A DNA stretch of 64,000 bases, from NCBI RefSeq assembly GCF_018687715.1, contig NC_056758.1, positions 27,819,967 to 27,883,966 on the forward strand, given 5' to 3'. A program made the position numbers and the translations under genes. The notes below the pieces were generated by a model, which did no database searches, was not told where the DNA came from, and worked only from the letters and a program-made list of their open reading frames with translations. Positions 24,001-36,379 of the stretch are shown here, piece by piece; the stretch's first letter is position 1, and every line of letters starts with the position of its first letter. Origin of the DNA: Carya illinoinensis (lineage: Eukaryota > Streptophyta > Magnoliopsida > Fagales > Juglandaceae).

Positions 24001-25832
24001 AGTTATTCACCAAATTGTAGCCTTTGGGACACTTAAGAATCAAGAATCAATCCCCTCTAAGGTATTCACTCAAACCTCTCGATTTCACTCATCTCTCACA
24101 CTAAGGGTGTTTTGCTCTCAAGAAGATTAAGGAAATGCTTGAGGAAGGTATGGGAGGAAGTGAGGGGAGGAGAATGGAATTTATAGCGTTCAATTGAAGG
24201 AGGTGGAGGTGTAAATGGATGAACGGCTACATAATTTTGTTGAAGTGAGCTGAGTGTGATTGGTGAAGCTTTCAGTAGAGTGCATGTTTGGGTTTTTAGC
24301 TTGGAATAGTTGAACAATTCACTTGATGGTCCCATAGACAATTACTAGATGAAGACCATTGGCACAGGAGTTAAATGAATTCTGAAGTTAGAACAAAAAT
24401 CAAATAACTCCTCAAGAGAAACCGAGTTCATGGTTGGCAATTTTGGCTTTCCAAAACTATTCAACTTTGATCATCTCTTGCCCTATCTTTGTGGCATGTT
24501 TTGATCATTAGTAAATACTATTTGAGTAGCTTTTCCAGGTGAATATTAAGGTATGAATGGTTTCCATTTGGTTTAGCTTGAGAAAAAAATGAAGAGGAAT
24601 GAGGATAGGTTTAGCCAAAATGAGAACATGGTTTACCACCAAAGTGTCCATCAGTTTTGATAGTTGTTTAGGAAAGATATTAAGGTATCATGAGGGTGAT
24701 TTTATGACATGATTTTAGAGTTAGAGATGATGCTAATGGCGTGTGAAGGAGGCTAAATTTGCTCCAGAAAATGTTTTAAAAACCATTAGAGAGTTTGGCT
24801 AGCATGCTTCACTTCTGAGGTGGAATAGTTTCCTACTTGGAGTGATTATGAGAGCTGTTCTTGGCTCCACATTGAGTCTGGGTTTTCCAAGGTTAGGTGA
24901 CATGATAAGGTCTGAATCATTTGAGAAAGTTGTTGAATGGCTAAAGTTTCATTGGCTTGCTCTTGGAGTGCATTGGCTACACTTAGTGTACCGATTGGTG
25001 AGTTTCAATGGGATTCATGAGCCTTTTCTTCACATGACATGGAATGAATTTGATTTAATTTTTTAGGGTTGCATCAGATTGATGAAAAAAAAGAGAAAAA
25101 AAAGATAATTACAAAACAAAAACCATGAATAAGAGAGCTAGAAGAAACTCAGCAAGTCATGATGTTCAAGTTACTATTCATGACAATGATGAGGGGTTTG
25201 GAAATTTAAACCTAAAATCAAATTAAAGGGCTGACCATGGTTGGAGAATAGCCCTAGAGACATGTGGGAGGGTTGCAAGAGAGAGAAAATCATTTGCTTG
25301 ATAGTAGTTTGCCCTATTTGCATAGTGATGAGAGTCCTAAACTTTTTCTCCAAGCGTGAAATCTCACTAGGCCACATATTTTTTAAGGATTTAAACCTTT
25401 ATGTGGGCCTTGAAACTGGCATTTCCTTGAGCCTTATGACCAGTTTCCATGCTAGGCCTACTTTGGGCCTCTAAAGTTACTAAGTTGGGTCTTGACTCAC
25501 TTTGTCCTTGTTCCTTATCGAACTTGGGCCCTAAACTTAACCAACTCTTGGGCCTCATTTTTATTCTCCAAAACTTAACCAAGTTACTTAGCCTACCAAG
25601 GTGGCAAGTCTCCGTAAGCCACTTGTCATCCTACTATTGGCCTTTTTGTACCTATTTTCTCAAAAATTGCTCTAACATTATCTAAAAATACCAACTAAAC
25701 AATGGTGGAAGTTATTTTGCCAAATTATGATCCAAAGTTCTCTTTTCTTAAGGATCATAACTTTTACTTGACTAAGGTCATGGGTTACTATTATCAAATC
25801 CTAAGTTGTCTTAAATGGAGTGTTACATGGAG
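21066..25832. mobile_element. Apparent solo LTR or LARD, 4757 bp, inside the chromovirus
   Basis: It starts TGTGATGCCCCCAACCCCC (21071) and ends GGAGTGTTACA (25827), i.e. TGT...ACA. The flanks TAGAG (21066-21070) and TGGAG (25828-25832) form a 5-bp duplication with one mismatch. An alternative boundary with a perfect GAGTG duplication also fits. The host frame resumes at once on the right. No gag-pol sequence, internal PBS or second LTR was seen, so a solo LTR is likeliest. A hAT-like element is nested inside. Confidence 0.65.
23332..23987. mobile_element. Non-autonomous hAT-like element, 640 bp
   Basis: The ends TAGGGATGTAAA (from 23340) and GTTACACCCCTA (to 23979) are near-perfect inverted repeats of the TAGGGGTGTAA type. 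A perfect 8-bp duplication CTCAACAA flanks it (23332-23339, 23980-23987), as expected for hAT. Subterminal zones are packed with ACCGG/CCGGT motifs in both orientations, and the core is nearly pure AT. No transposase. Confidence 0.92.
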
Positions 25833-26039
25833 ATTTCCAGAATCTATAGAATGGAACACAAGAGTCTATTTTTGTAGATGAATTCAATTCAATCCCAAAA
25901 GGTTGTGAGTAATGAACCTTAGGCTATCTCTAATTTGCTGGGTCGGTTTCATAAGATTTTTGATGAACCTAATGGTCTACCTCCATAAAGGTCCCATGAT
26001 CATCAAATACCCTTGAAACAAGAGGATGTGCCAGTGAGT

Positions 26040-27315
26040 GTGAGGCCATATTGATATCCACATTATCAAAAGACTAAAATTGAAAAAAAATCATGAAAGA
26101 GTTGTTGGAATATGGAGTCATTAGACCAAGCTAGTCTCCTTTTCTTCTATTATATTTTTAGTGAGGAAAGGGGATGTTTCATGGAGAATGTGCATCGATT
26201 ATAGGATACTAAATGAAGCTACAATGAAATATAAGTATCCCATACCTGTAGTAGATGAATTACTAGATAAACTTTTTGGTTCAACAACCTTTTCTAAACT
26301 TGATCTAAGATCATGCTATCACCAAATTAGAATGAAGGAAGAAGACATCTCCAAAACAACATTTAGAACACATAAAAGACGTTATGAGTTCCTCGTAATG
26401 CCCTTACGACTCACTAATGCGCCTTCAACACTTCAATACCTCATGAATGATGTGTTCAGACCCTTTCTGAGAAAACTTGTAATTGTTTTCTTCGATGACA
26501 TCTTTTTTACACCAAGGATTTGGAGTCACATTTGGTGCATTTAGCTACTATTTACATACTTTGGAGATACATTAGTTATATGCCAAGAGATCTAAATGTC
26601 ATTTTGCATGTGCTGAAATTAAGCATTTGGGGCACTTAATATCTAAATAAGGGGTTAGGGTAGATCCAAAGAAGTTAGACTTCATAATTAACTGGCCAAT
26701 AACAAATAGTATGAAGGTATTGAGGGGTTTTTTAGGACTAACAAGCCATTATAGAAAGTTCATTCAAAATTATGGCTTGGTAGCTGCTCCCTTGACAACT
26801 TTGTTGAGGAAAGATGCCATTGTGTGGACTGCTGATGCAACAAGGGCATTTAATCAGCTCAAGGAAGCTGTAAAAATCTCACCAATTTTATCTTCACCTG
26901 ATTTTACTAAATGTTTTTTTAACTGAATGTGATACTTGTGGTAATGGTGTAGGGGCTATGTTGATACAGGGGCAAAGACCTTTGGCCTTCCTAGGCCAGG
27001 CTTTAAAAGTGAGGAATCTATATCTGTTCACATATGATAAAGAGCTTTCGGCCTTGGTAATTGCTGTAAAGAAGTTAAAGCCTTACTTACTTGGATGATC
27101 TTTCATAGTTAGAATCATAGTTTAAAACACTTGATAGAGAAGAAACTTGGCACACCAGCTCAACAAAATTGGCTATCAAAGTTATTGGGATATGAGTTTT
27201 GTTTTGAATATAAAAAATGGGTAGAGAACAAGGTGGCAAATGCCTTGTCTAGAAGAGATATTGCTGAATACTTATCTATCTCTCAATGTTATCACTATCC
27301 CGAATCCAATTTGAC
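26040..27315 (+). pseudogene. Chromovirus reverse transcriptase and RNase H remnant
   Basis: The RT core is at 26161-26520: [24 protein letters not shown] and active site VFFDDI (about 26490). FLGLTSHYRKFIQNYG is at 26725. RNase H-like TECDTCGNGVGAML is at about 26925-26960, and DKELSAL at about 27040. Many stops (for example TAA near 26650) and a frameshift near 26920 disable it. Confidence 0.85.
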
Positions 27316-27419
27316 TTGAAGAAATATGGAATGCCTACAAAGAAGATCCACTAGTACAACAATAGTTGGCTTGTCACTACAAGAAGACCCTCCCCCCTGT
27401 CCAACCTTCTCTCTCAAAC

Positions 27420-27573
27420 ATGAAATCTTGTTTAAAAAGGGGAAGATCTATATTCCAAATTATGTAGAGCTGAAATTGAAAATACTGCACTTTATCTATG
27501 CTAGTCCTTTTGCTAGTCACTCAGGTCTTTACAAGTCTCTACATAGAGGTAGAACAGATCTTTACTGGGCTAG
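27420..27573 (+). pseudogene. Chromovirus integrase, N-terminal part
   Basis: The zinc-binding HHCC region begins (HFIYASPFASHSGLYK...TDLYWA) and is cut at 27573 by the Athila insertion. It resumes at 36385 (RLKAKVKTFIK, stop, CEICQRNK). Confidence 0.85.
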
Positions 27574-29201
27574 TGATAAAGTATTAGAAATGCATAATTA
27601 AGTTGCTTAAGTTAGTGATTTATTTCATTAGAGAAAAGTTAAGCACTTAATTATGTACCAAATTCTAGTATTGCATGCCAAATTAATTGATGCCAATATT
27701 TTGCACACAAAAATTTCATATTTACCCTTAAAATGATAAACGCTTATATTATGCCGATAGGCTGCAGGGCATTTTTGAAAAAAGGAAAAAAAGTCATGCG
27801 GTTCACCCTCTCGACAAATCACCATGGGAAAAACAAAGAGATGGTTCCAATTGGAGAAGTGCTTAGGGACGTGCTTATCTCTGACGCTAGGCGATGCTAG
27901 GGGTAGTGAAATGCTGGGATGTGCTACGAGTGTTCGGCTTGGACAAAGAAGTAGAAGAGAGGAAAGGCCACAGGAACTAACGAAAAAGCATGGTTGGTTG
28001 GAGAAAAGCAGCACATCAGGACCACGAGCTGTGAAGGAAGATACGGACGAACCAAATGAGCACGTACATGCATGAAAAAATGGTCTTTACAGTCAACCAT
28101 GTGGAAGGGAGCACGTACAGGCTACACGCTGGGCTTGTTGGCTGGAATCAATGGGTAGTGCACTGGGTAGGCCATCAACAGCGACACACGGAGTAGACCA
28201 AGAGATACAAAAGGAAAAGAAAAAAAATCACACGGGGATTTTTCATCATATTTCTTGGGAGGTTTTCTCACAGACTAATTTTTGGCTTTTCATTCATTTT
28301 TTTTTTGGGCTTCGTCTTCATTTTTTATTGTTTTTATCTTTCATTTTATTTTTCCTTCACCTTGATGACGGTTGCTTCTTGAGTTTTTGAAGGTTTCTTT
28401 TCCTCTTCAATTTGGTATTTCAGAGGCTATTTTGCACTCTAGGGTTCATCCCATTTGGGTCTCAGATTTTATCATGGCTCAACTTAGATTAATTTTTGCT
28501 ACTAGAAATATTATATGTAGCTAATTTCTGAAGCTTGGGTTACAAATTGAGACTTGATTTGTTTTGGATTCTAGTTTAATGCACTATTTTGTTGATAAAT
28601 GTTGATTTCACTCTGTTACTAGTAAGATTCGAATTGAAAATAAATTGTAGTTCTTATTCTTAATTTGTTGTTGACGTAAGGCACAACAAAAATTTGAAAA
28701 TTATCAATGCATTTCTTAATTGATTGTTAATGTGTGTTTGGCTAGTAAAGTAGTGAATACCTTACGAAAATATTGTAAAAACCTGATCATAACCTTTTTT
28801 ATCGTCTATTTATCAATGCATTAACTGGATTGTTAATTGAGAAAATTATCTAGGAACCAAAACCAAGAGAGTTCCATACCAATTCATATTTTTTCTTAAT
28901 TCATCTTCAAGAATTTTCACGTGTTAAGTTACTAAAAGGGAATTTCACCATTTCAGTTTCAGTTTAAGTTTAGTTTTGCATGACATATTTTATTTTTATA
29001 CCAAAAAAAAAAAAAGCGTAAAAAGATTCTTCATATTGCATTTCGTTTTATTTTCATCTACCATAGTCAATATATTTTTTTACAACAAAACTTTATAAAT
29101 GCTTTGATAATCCATTGTTCATGTGAAATTGATATTGGGACTTTCAATAAATTTCAACAAGACACCTTCTACACTTGGGAGGTAGTTTCCAGAATGAAGC
29201 A
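27574..29201 (+). repeat. Athila 5' LTR
   Basis: Starts TGATAAAGTATTAGAAATG and ends GAATGAAGCA. Compared with the 3' LTR it lacks about 85 bp that the 3' copy has at about 35975-36060. Confidence 0.88.
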
Positions 29202-29207
29202 AATTCT

Positions 29208-29225
29208 TGGCGCTGTTGCCGGGGA
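29208..29225 (+). other. Athila primer-binding site (tRNA-Asp)
   Basis: TGGCGCTGTTGCCGGGGA differs at one base from the tRNA-Asp complement typical of Athila elements. It starts seven bases after the LTR end. Confidence 0.88.
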
Positions 29226-29479
29226 CAACTGGTGTTTATTATAGTAATCATTTACCGTTGAGAGGATGTTTGTGGAGCTGTGAACCTCTTCACAGCTTGG
29301 ATGATATTTTATCTTTTTCCCTTTCTCTATTTATTTTTTATTGTCTTTTATTTTCTGCCCTTGTTTATATGACTAGTTGGACTAGAGACCACATATTCTA
29401 GCTAATTAGGACAGAATCATTGACATCTTTTAACTTTACGTCCCTTTATCTTGAATCATCATTTGACACTCATAACATC

Positions 29480-30789
29480 ATGGCTGAAAATGAGCATCAT
29501 TATAAGGAAATGGTAAATCAAAATAGGACACTTAGAGTATTTTCAGCTTGTTAGGACTAGCACACATTCTTGCATCATTTTGCCTCTTAATGCAAATACT
29601 TTTAACTTCAAACCTAGATTGATACCTTTAATACCCCATTTTCATGACATGGAATCTGAAATTCCATATTTGCATATAAAAGAGTTTGAGGAAGTTTGTT
29701 AGACTGTCATGGATCAAACTTGCATTGAAGAAGTGGTTAGATTGAAATTGTTCCTTTTTTTTTTAAAGACAAAGCTAAAACTTGGTTGAACTCTTTAAGG
29801 CCTAGAACTATAGGAACTTGGCAAGAAATGCAAACCGAGTTCCTGAAAAAGTTTTTTCCTATGCATAGAACTAATACCTTAAAGAGATAGATCACGAGTT
29901 TTGCTAAAAAAGATGTTGAAACCTTCTATCAGTGGTGGGAGAGATTCAAAGACTTGTTAGATGTATTTCCTCACCATGATTATGAAAAGTGGTGTGTTAT
30001 TAGTTTCTTCTATGAAGATTTGCAATAAAAAATGAGACAATTTGTGAAGACCATGTGTAATGGAGGAATTTTTTAACAAAAGACATGAGAAAACTTTTGA
30101 GTATTTTGATTATCTAGCTAAAAATGCATAATCATGGGATACATCTATTGTTTATGATAGGTCTGGAAATGCAAGGATAGTTTCAGGGGTTAGGAAATAT
30201 AATTTGAGGGAAATAGATGATTTGAATGCTAGGTTAGCTATGATGGCTACGGAGTTAGAAACCATAGAATTGAAGAAAATGAATGAGGTACAAGTTGTAC
30301 CTCAGACCATGAGCTATAATATTTGTGAAGACTGAGGACATTCAACTAATGATTGCCCAAATAGTATAGCCTTTAAAGAGGTTCTTTTGGATCAATCTAA
30401 TGTTATTAATATGGTTGCTAAACCTTTTTTATGTCCTTATTCCAATATCTACACTCCGAGATGGAGAAATCATCTTAATTTCAGTTGGAGGGGTGAACAA
30501 GCTGTTGTACCTATGCCCAACATAGTTGGTCCTTCAAAATTTGCACCCTATACAGCCCCAAGAGGTTCCAGCTCAAAAAAAGAACCTTGAAGACATTGTC
30601 CAGCGGCTTTCCACCAATTTTCAACAATTCATGCAAAGCCAAGCTGCCATCAACAATCAACATTCACTAGCCATCGCTAATATCCGAGATTCAATCACAA
30701 GGTTGACCACAACTTTGAGTGCTCAAGAGAAATGGAAGTTCTCTGCACAATCTCAGCCTAATCCACAAGGCCAAAACCAGCAAATTTAA
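29480..30789 (+). pseudogene. Athila gag remnant
   Basis: Fragments in several frames: TWLNSLRPRTIGTWQEM (about 29770-29830), QWWERFKDLLDVFPHH (about 29930-29985) and a C-terminal piece EDIVQRLSTNFQQFMQSQ (about 30590-30640). Stops and shifts are scattered throughout. Confidence 0.7.
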
Positions 30790-31144
30790 AGTGCGGTTGT
30801 AGATTCTAATGTCAAGCAAGTCAAGATTATTACAATCTTGAGAAGTGGTAAGGTAATTGACATTCCAGCTCAAGGGGCAAGAAAGAATGGTAGTACTTCT
30901 AACCCTCCTTCTGAAAATGAGGCATAAGACTCTTTAGAATCTGAAAATATTCCAAGCATTACACTCACACATTTTCCTCAAATGCTAGCTCCTTTGCATA
31001 AAGACAAGTATCAGGCTGAAATTCTTGAGATTTTTAAACAAGTTAGATTCTATTCATCAGGTTCCTACCTATGCTAAATTCTTAAATGATTTATGCACTG
31101 TAAAAATAAAATTGAATCTGTAAAAAAAAGTTTTTATTATTGAG

Positions 31145-31393
31145 TTGGTTAGTGCCACTACCCAGACCAACACCCCTTCCAAATACAAAGACCCAAGGTC
31201 CCCTACCACAGCTTGCATGATAGGGAGCTCAAAAATAGGCCAAGCACTGTTAGATTTAAGTTCAAATGTGAACTTATTGCCTTATAATGTTTATGTTCAG
31301 TTTGAGTTGGGTGAGTTGAAATCTACTACTATCACTTTGCAACTGGCCGATAGTCTATTAAGATTGCTAGAGGTATTGTGGAAGATGTTTTAG
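31145..31393 (+). pseudogene. Athila aspartic protease remnant
   Basis: ALLDLSSNVNLLPYNVY...TTITLQLADSL matches the Athila protease pattern DLG[AS]S[IV]NL[ML]P. Here the Gly after D-L is Ser. Confidence 0.75.
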
Positions 31394-32002
31394 TTCAAAT
31401 AGATAAATTCTACTATCCAGTAGACTTTGTGGTACTTCACATGCAATTGACTGCTTATTCTACATTTTAAGTACATGTTATCTTAGGAAGACTCTTCTTA
31501 GCCAGCTCGAATGCTCTCATAAATTATAGAAGTGGAGTTTTAAAATTGTGTTTTGAAAATATGATTTTGGAGCAAAATATTTTCAATCTTTGCAAGCAAA
31601 GCAAGAAGTTGAGGAAGTTCATGAAGTGAATTTGCTGGAAAATTTCATTGATAAAAATTTTACACCTTACTTTCAATTTACTGATTCTTTAGAGGAATTT
31701 GAAGAATATTTGAATATATTTGATAATGTTAATGTCTCATCTCTTGTTTCCTCAATAGGTCAGCAAGTTATACCACCATGAAGGCTAAAATTTGAGCAAC
31801 TTGCACCCTTGATATAAACTCTCAAGCCTTCAGAGGAGCAATCCCCAACTTTAGACCTCAAACCTCTTCCATTGGAGCTGAAATATGCTTTCTTAGGACC
31901 ATAAAGCACATTCTCTGTGGTAATTTTTCTCACTTAACTAGCGAACAAGAAGATAAATTATTAAATGTCCTTAGGAAGCATAAAAAGTCCATTGGGTGGA
32001 CA

Positions 32003-32845
32003 TTGACTGATATAAAAGGTATAAGCCCCTTGGTGTGTACCCATAAGACTTATCTAGAAGAGGATGCAAAGCCTTCTAGTGAAATACAAAAAAGGTTGAA
32101 TCCCACAATGAAGGAAGTAGTTAAAAATGAGGTGCTGAAATTGCTTTATGTGGGTATTATTTACCCCATCTCGGATAGCAAATGGGTTAGTCCTATTCAG
32201 GTAGTGCCAAAGAAATCTGGGATGACCGTGGTGAAAAATGAGGAAGGTGAGTTAGTGCCTACACATGTGACCACAGGTTGGAGGATGTGCATAGACTATA
32301 GGAAACTTAATTCAGCCACACGAAAAGAGCATCTTCCATTGCCCTCCCTTAATCAAATATTAGAAAAAGTCGCTAGACATGCTTTTTATTGTTTCTTAGA
32401 TAGGTTCTCCGGTTACTATCAATTGGAAATAGTACCAGAGGATCAAGAAAAGACTACATTTACTTGTCCTTTTGGTACATTTGCTTTTAGGAGAATACCT
32501 TTTGACTTATGCAATGCACCAATAACTTTTCAAAGATACATGCTTAGCATTTTTAGTGACATGATTGAGAACATCTTAGAAGCATTTATGGATGGTTTTT
32601 CTATATTTGGTGATTCATTTTAGAGTTTTTTAATCAATTAACAAGCATTTTTGGCTAGGTGTGAAGAGAAGCAATTGTTGCTTAATTGGAAGAAGTGCAA
32701 CATTATCATCAAGGACAAGAAAGGAGTGGAGAATGTGGTAGCTAACCATTTGTCTAGGCTCACAATTGCTGAAACTGAACAACCAACACATGTTCTTGAT
32801 TCTTTTCCTGATAAGCAGCTTATGTTAATTGAGAATTTGCTTTAG
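32003..32845 (+). pseudogene. Athila reverse transcriptase with deleted RNase H
   Basis: A 206-codon open stretch (32003-32623) holds the RT core ([40 protein letters not shown]). The catalytic site reads FMDG instead of the expected FMDD, a single A-to-G change near 32593. After a stop at 32621 the reading jumps from a LLNWKKCN segment straight to DKKGVENVVANHLSRL. The RNase H domain that should lie between is missing. Confidence 0.85.
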
Positions 32846-33720
32846 TTTACTGATGTAGTTAATTACTTGGTGACAGGACAAGCCCCACCTCATTGGAGTA
32901 CTCAAGACATACGGAAGTTCATTCATGAGGTGAGATCGTTTTTCTATGATTATCCTTATTGGTTTAAATACTATTATGATCAGATCATTAGAAAATGTGT
33001 GCTTAACCATGAAATACAAGTTGTCCTTTCTTTTTGCCATAGTGAGGCGTGTGAGGGTCATTTTTCTGCCTACAAAAAAATTGCAAAAATATTATAAAGT
33101 GATTTTTATTGGCATCATATGTTTAAAGATGTATATAGTTTCTACAAAACTTGTGAGTCATGTCAGAAATTAGGTACTATCACTAAGAGAAACATGATGC
33201 CTTTACAACCATTTGAATCATTGAGATTTTTGATTGTTGGGAAATTAATTTTATGGGGCCATTTCTTTCTTCTTTTCGTTGTTTGTACATCTTAGTGGCA
33301 GTTGATTATGTTTCTAAATGGGTTGAAACCATACCATGAAAAACAAAATGACCATAGAGTGGTGTTTAAATTTTTGAAGAAAAATATTTTTGCTAGATTT
33401 GGCGTGCCCAAAGCTATCATAAGTGATAATGGCACCCATTTTTGCAATACACCCTTTACTACCCTCTTACATAAGTATGACATTCGCCATAAAGTTTCTA
33501 CCCCATATCACCCTCAGACGAATGGCCAAGTTGAATTTGCTAATAGAAAAATTAAGATAATTTTGAAAAAAACTGAGTCCTAACCGAAATGATTGGTCTC
33601 TAAAATTAACCGATGCATTATGGGCATATAGGATTGCATATAAAACTGTTTTGGGTATGTCTCCTTATTAGTTAGTCTATGGTAAGGCTTGTCACCTCTC
33701 TGTTGAGCTTGAACACTGTG
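32846..33720 (+). pseudogene. Athila integrase remnant
   Basis: The zinc-binding part is at about 33040-33170 (HSEACEGHFS, then CESCQKLG). The core follows with [23 protein letters not shown] and [15 protein letters not shown] (33280-33560). Stops near 33295 and 33582 and frameshifts disable it. Confidence 0.82.
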
Positions 33721-34661
33721 CATTTTGAGCCATCAAAAAGTTTAATTTTGGTCTTGATCAATCTGGATCATTGAGAAAATTACATCTTTCTGAATTAGAG
33801 GAAATTAGGATGGATGCTTATGATAATTCTAAACTATCCAAAGAACGCATGAAGTCTTTCCATGATAAGCATATTCAAAGAAAATCATTTGAACCTAATC
33901 AACAAGTTTTACTCTACAACTCTTGACTTTATTTGTTCTCTGGCAAGTTAAGATCTAGATGGAGTAGCCCCTATTTGGTTAAAACAGTTTTTCCTTAAGG
34001 TGCTATTGAGGTTGTCAATCCTCAAAATGCAAATACTTTTAAGGTAAATGGCCAAAGACTAAAACATTTTCTGAAAATTTTTTCACCTAAGGACACCAAC
34101 ATTCCTCTACAAGAGCCCATCTCTTTTGCTGCCATTTAGTACTTCTCTTTGCTTTAATTTCTTTTTTTGTTTTGCCTAGTTTCTTTTGTTTTGTAGATTT
34201 TTGTTTTATCTTGCTTTTCCTTTTTATTTTCATGATCCTATATCTCATTCAGGTAACCCTCTTACATTTTTTTTGTCTGATTACTTCAGCTTTTACTCAT
34301 TGAGGACAATGATCATTTCAAGTTAGAGGGTATAAGAAGTCTCTTTTTTATGTTTTTTCTGGTACTAGCGTGCTTGATGTTAAAATCATTTTTATTGCAC
34401 CTCCAAGAATTTTTGAAAGTAACTAATTTTTATGGTTCAACAAGTTTTAGAATGATTGTTTTTCAACTTTTTTATACTTGTGAAAATATTTGTTGGAATT
34501 ATGAGCTACTTTAGCACTTAAGTAGCTCCAATGCTCTAAAACCAACGAATCTAATCTATGGTATAGATTTTTGAATTGAGTGATTTTGAAGTAAAGTTGA
34601 ATTTATTTGTCTTCGTGATCATTTTATTTGCTAGAGACTAGTAAAAAACTAGTTGGGGGTG

Positions 34662-36379
34662 TGATAAAGTGTTAAAAATGCATAATTAAGTTGCTTAAGT
34701 GAGTAATTTATTTCATCAAAGAAGAGTTAAGTACTTAATTATGTATCAAATTCTAGTACTAGATGCCAAATTAATTGACGCCAATATTTTGCATAAAAAA
34801 ATTCCACATTTAACCTTAAAATGATAACACTTATATTATGCTAATAGGCTAAAGGACATTTTTGGAAAAAGGAAAAAAAGTCATGCGGCTTACCCTCCAG
34901 ACGACATCACTATGGGAAAAACAAAGAGGTGGTCCCAATTGGAGAAGTGCTCTGGGATGTGCTTCTCTCTAATGTAAGGCACTGCCAGGGGCTGTGAAAA
35001 GGTCGGATGTGCTACAGGTGTTGGGCTTGGACGAAGAAGCAACAGAGAGGAAAGGCCACGAGAACGAAAAAAGACACGATTGGCTAGAGAAAAGTAGCAC
35101 ATCAGGACCACTAGCTGCGCAGGAAGATATGAAAGAAATGGTCTTCACAGTTAGTCATGCAAAAAGGAGCACGTACGAGCTACACGTTGGGCTTGTTAGT
35201 TGGAATCAAGGGATAGGGCACTGGGCATGCCATCAACAACGACACACAGAGCGGACTAGGAGATATAAAAGGAAAAGAAAAAAAATTGCACAGGGATTTT
35301 TCATCATAATTCCTTGGAGGTTTTCTAGTGTACTGATTTTTGGCTTTCCGTTCATTTTTTTTTTTTTTTGGGCTGCCTCTTCAGTTTTTTTTTGGGCTTC
35401 CTCTTCAGTTTTTATTCTTTTTTATCTTGCATTTTATTTTTCATTCACCTTGAAGACGGTTGCTTCTTGAGTTTTTGAAGGTTTCTTTTCATCTTCAATT
35501 CGATATTTCAGAAGTTGTGTTGCACTTTAGGGTTCATCCCATTTGGATATTTTCTCTCAAATTTTATCATGGCTCAACTTAAATTAATTTTTGCTGCTAG
35601 AAATATTATGTGTAGCTAATTTCTGAAGCTTGAGTTGCAGATTGAGACTTGATTTGTTTTGGATTCTAGTTTAATGCAATATTTTGTTGATAAATGTTGA
35701 TTTCACTCTGTTACTAGTCAGATTCGAATTGAAAATAGATTGTAGTTCCTGTTCTTGATTTGTTGTTGACATAAGGCACAACAAAAGTTTAAAAATTGTC
35801 AAAGCTTCACTCAGTTGATTGTTAATGTGTGTTTGGCTAGTAAAGTAGTGAATACCTTAAGAAAATATTGCAAAAACTTGAGTATAACCTTTTTTATCTT
35901 TTATTTATCAATGCCTTGATTGGACTGTTAATCAAGAAAATTATTTAGGAATCGAAATAAAGAGAGTTCCATATACAACCCAAGTATTTGTTAATTTGCC
36001 TTTTTGGTTAAAAACTTTAATTCCATTTTCGACTTAATTTTGCTTAAATTAAATTCATACCTTTTCTTAATTTATCTTCAAGAATCTTCATGTGTTAAGT
36101 TACTAAAAGTAAATTTCACCATTTTGATTTTAGTTTAAGTTTAGTTTTGCATTGCATATTATGTTTTTATACAACCAAAAAAAAAAAAAAAAGCGCAAAA
36201 AGATTCTTCACATTATATTTCATTTTATTTTAATCTCTCATAGTCAAGACATTTTTTTTACAACAAAATTTTATAAATGTTTTGATAATCCTTTGTCCTT
36301 GTGAAATCGACCTTGGGATTTTCACTATAATTTAATAAGACACCTTCTACACTTGGGAGGTAGTTTCTAGAAGGAACCG
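34662..36379 (+). repeat. Athila 3' LTR
   Basis: Starts TGATAAAGTGTTAAAAATG just after the polypurine tract. Ends GAAGGAACCG, a decayed form of the 5' copy's GAATGAAGCA. Confidence 0.88.
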
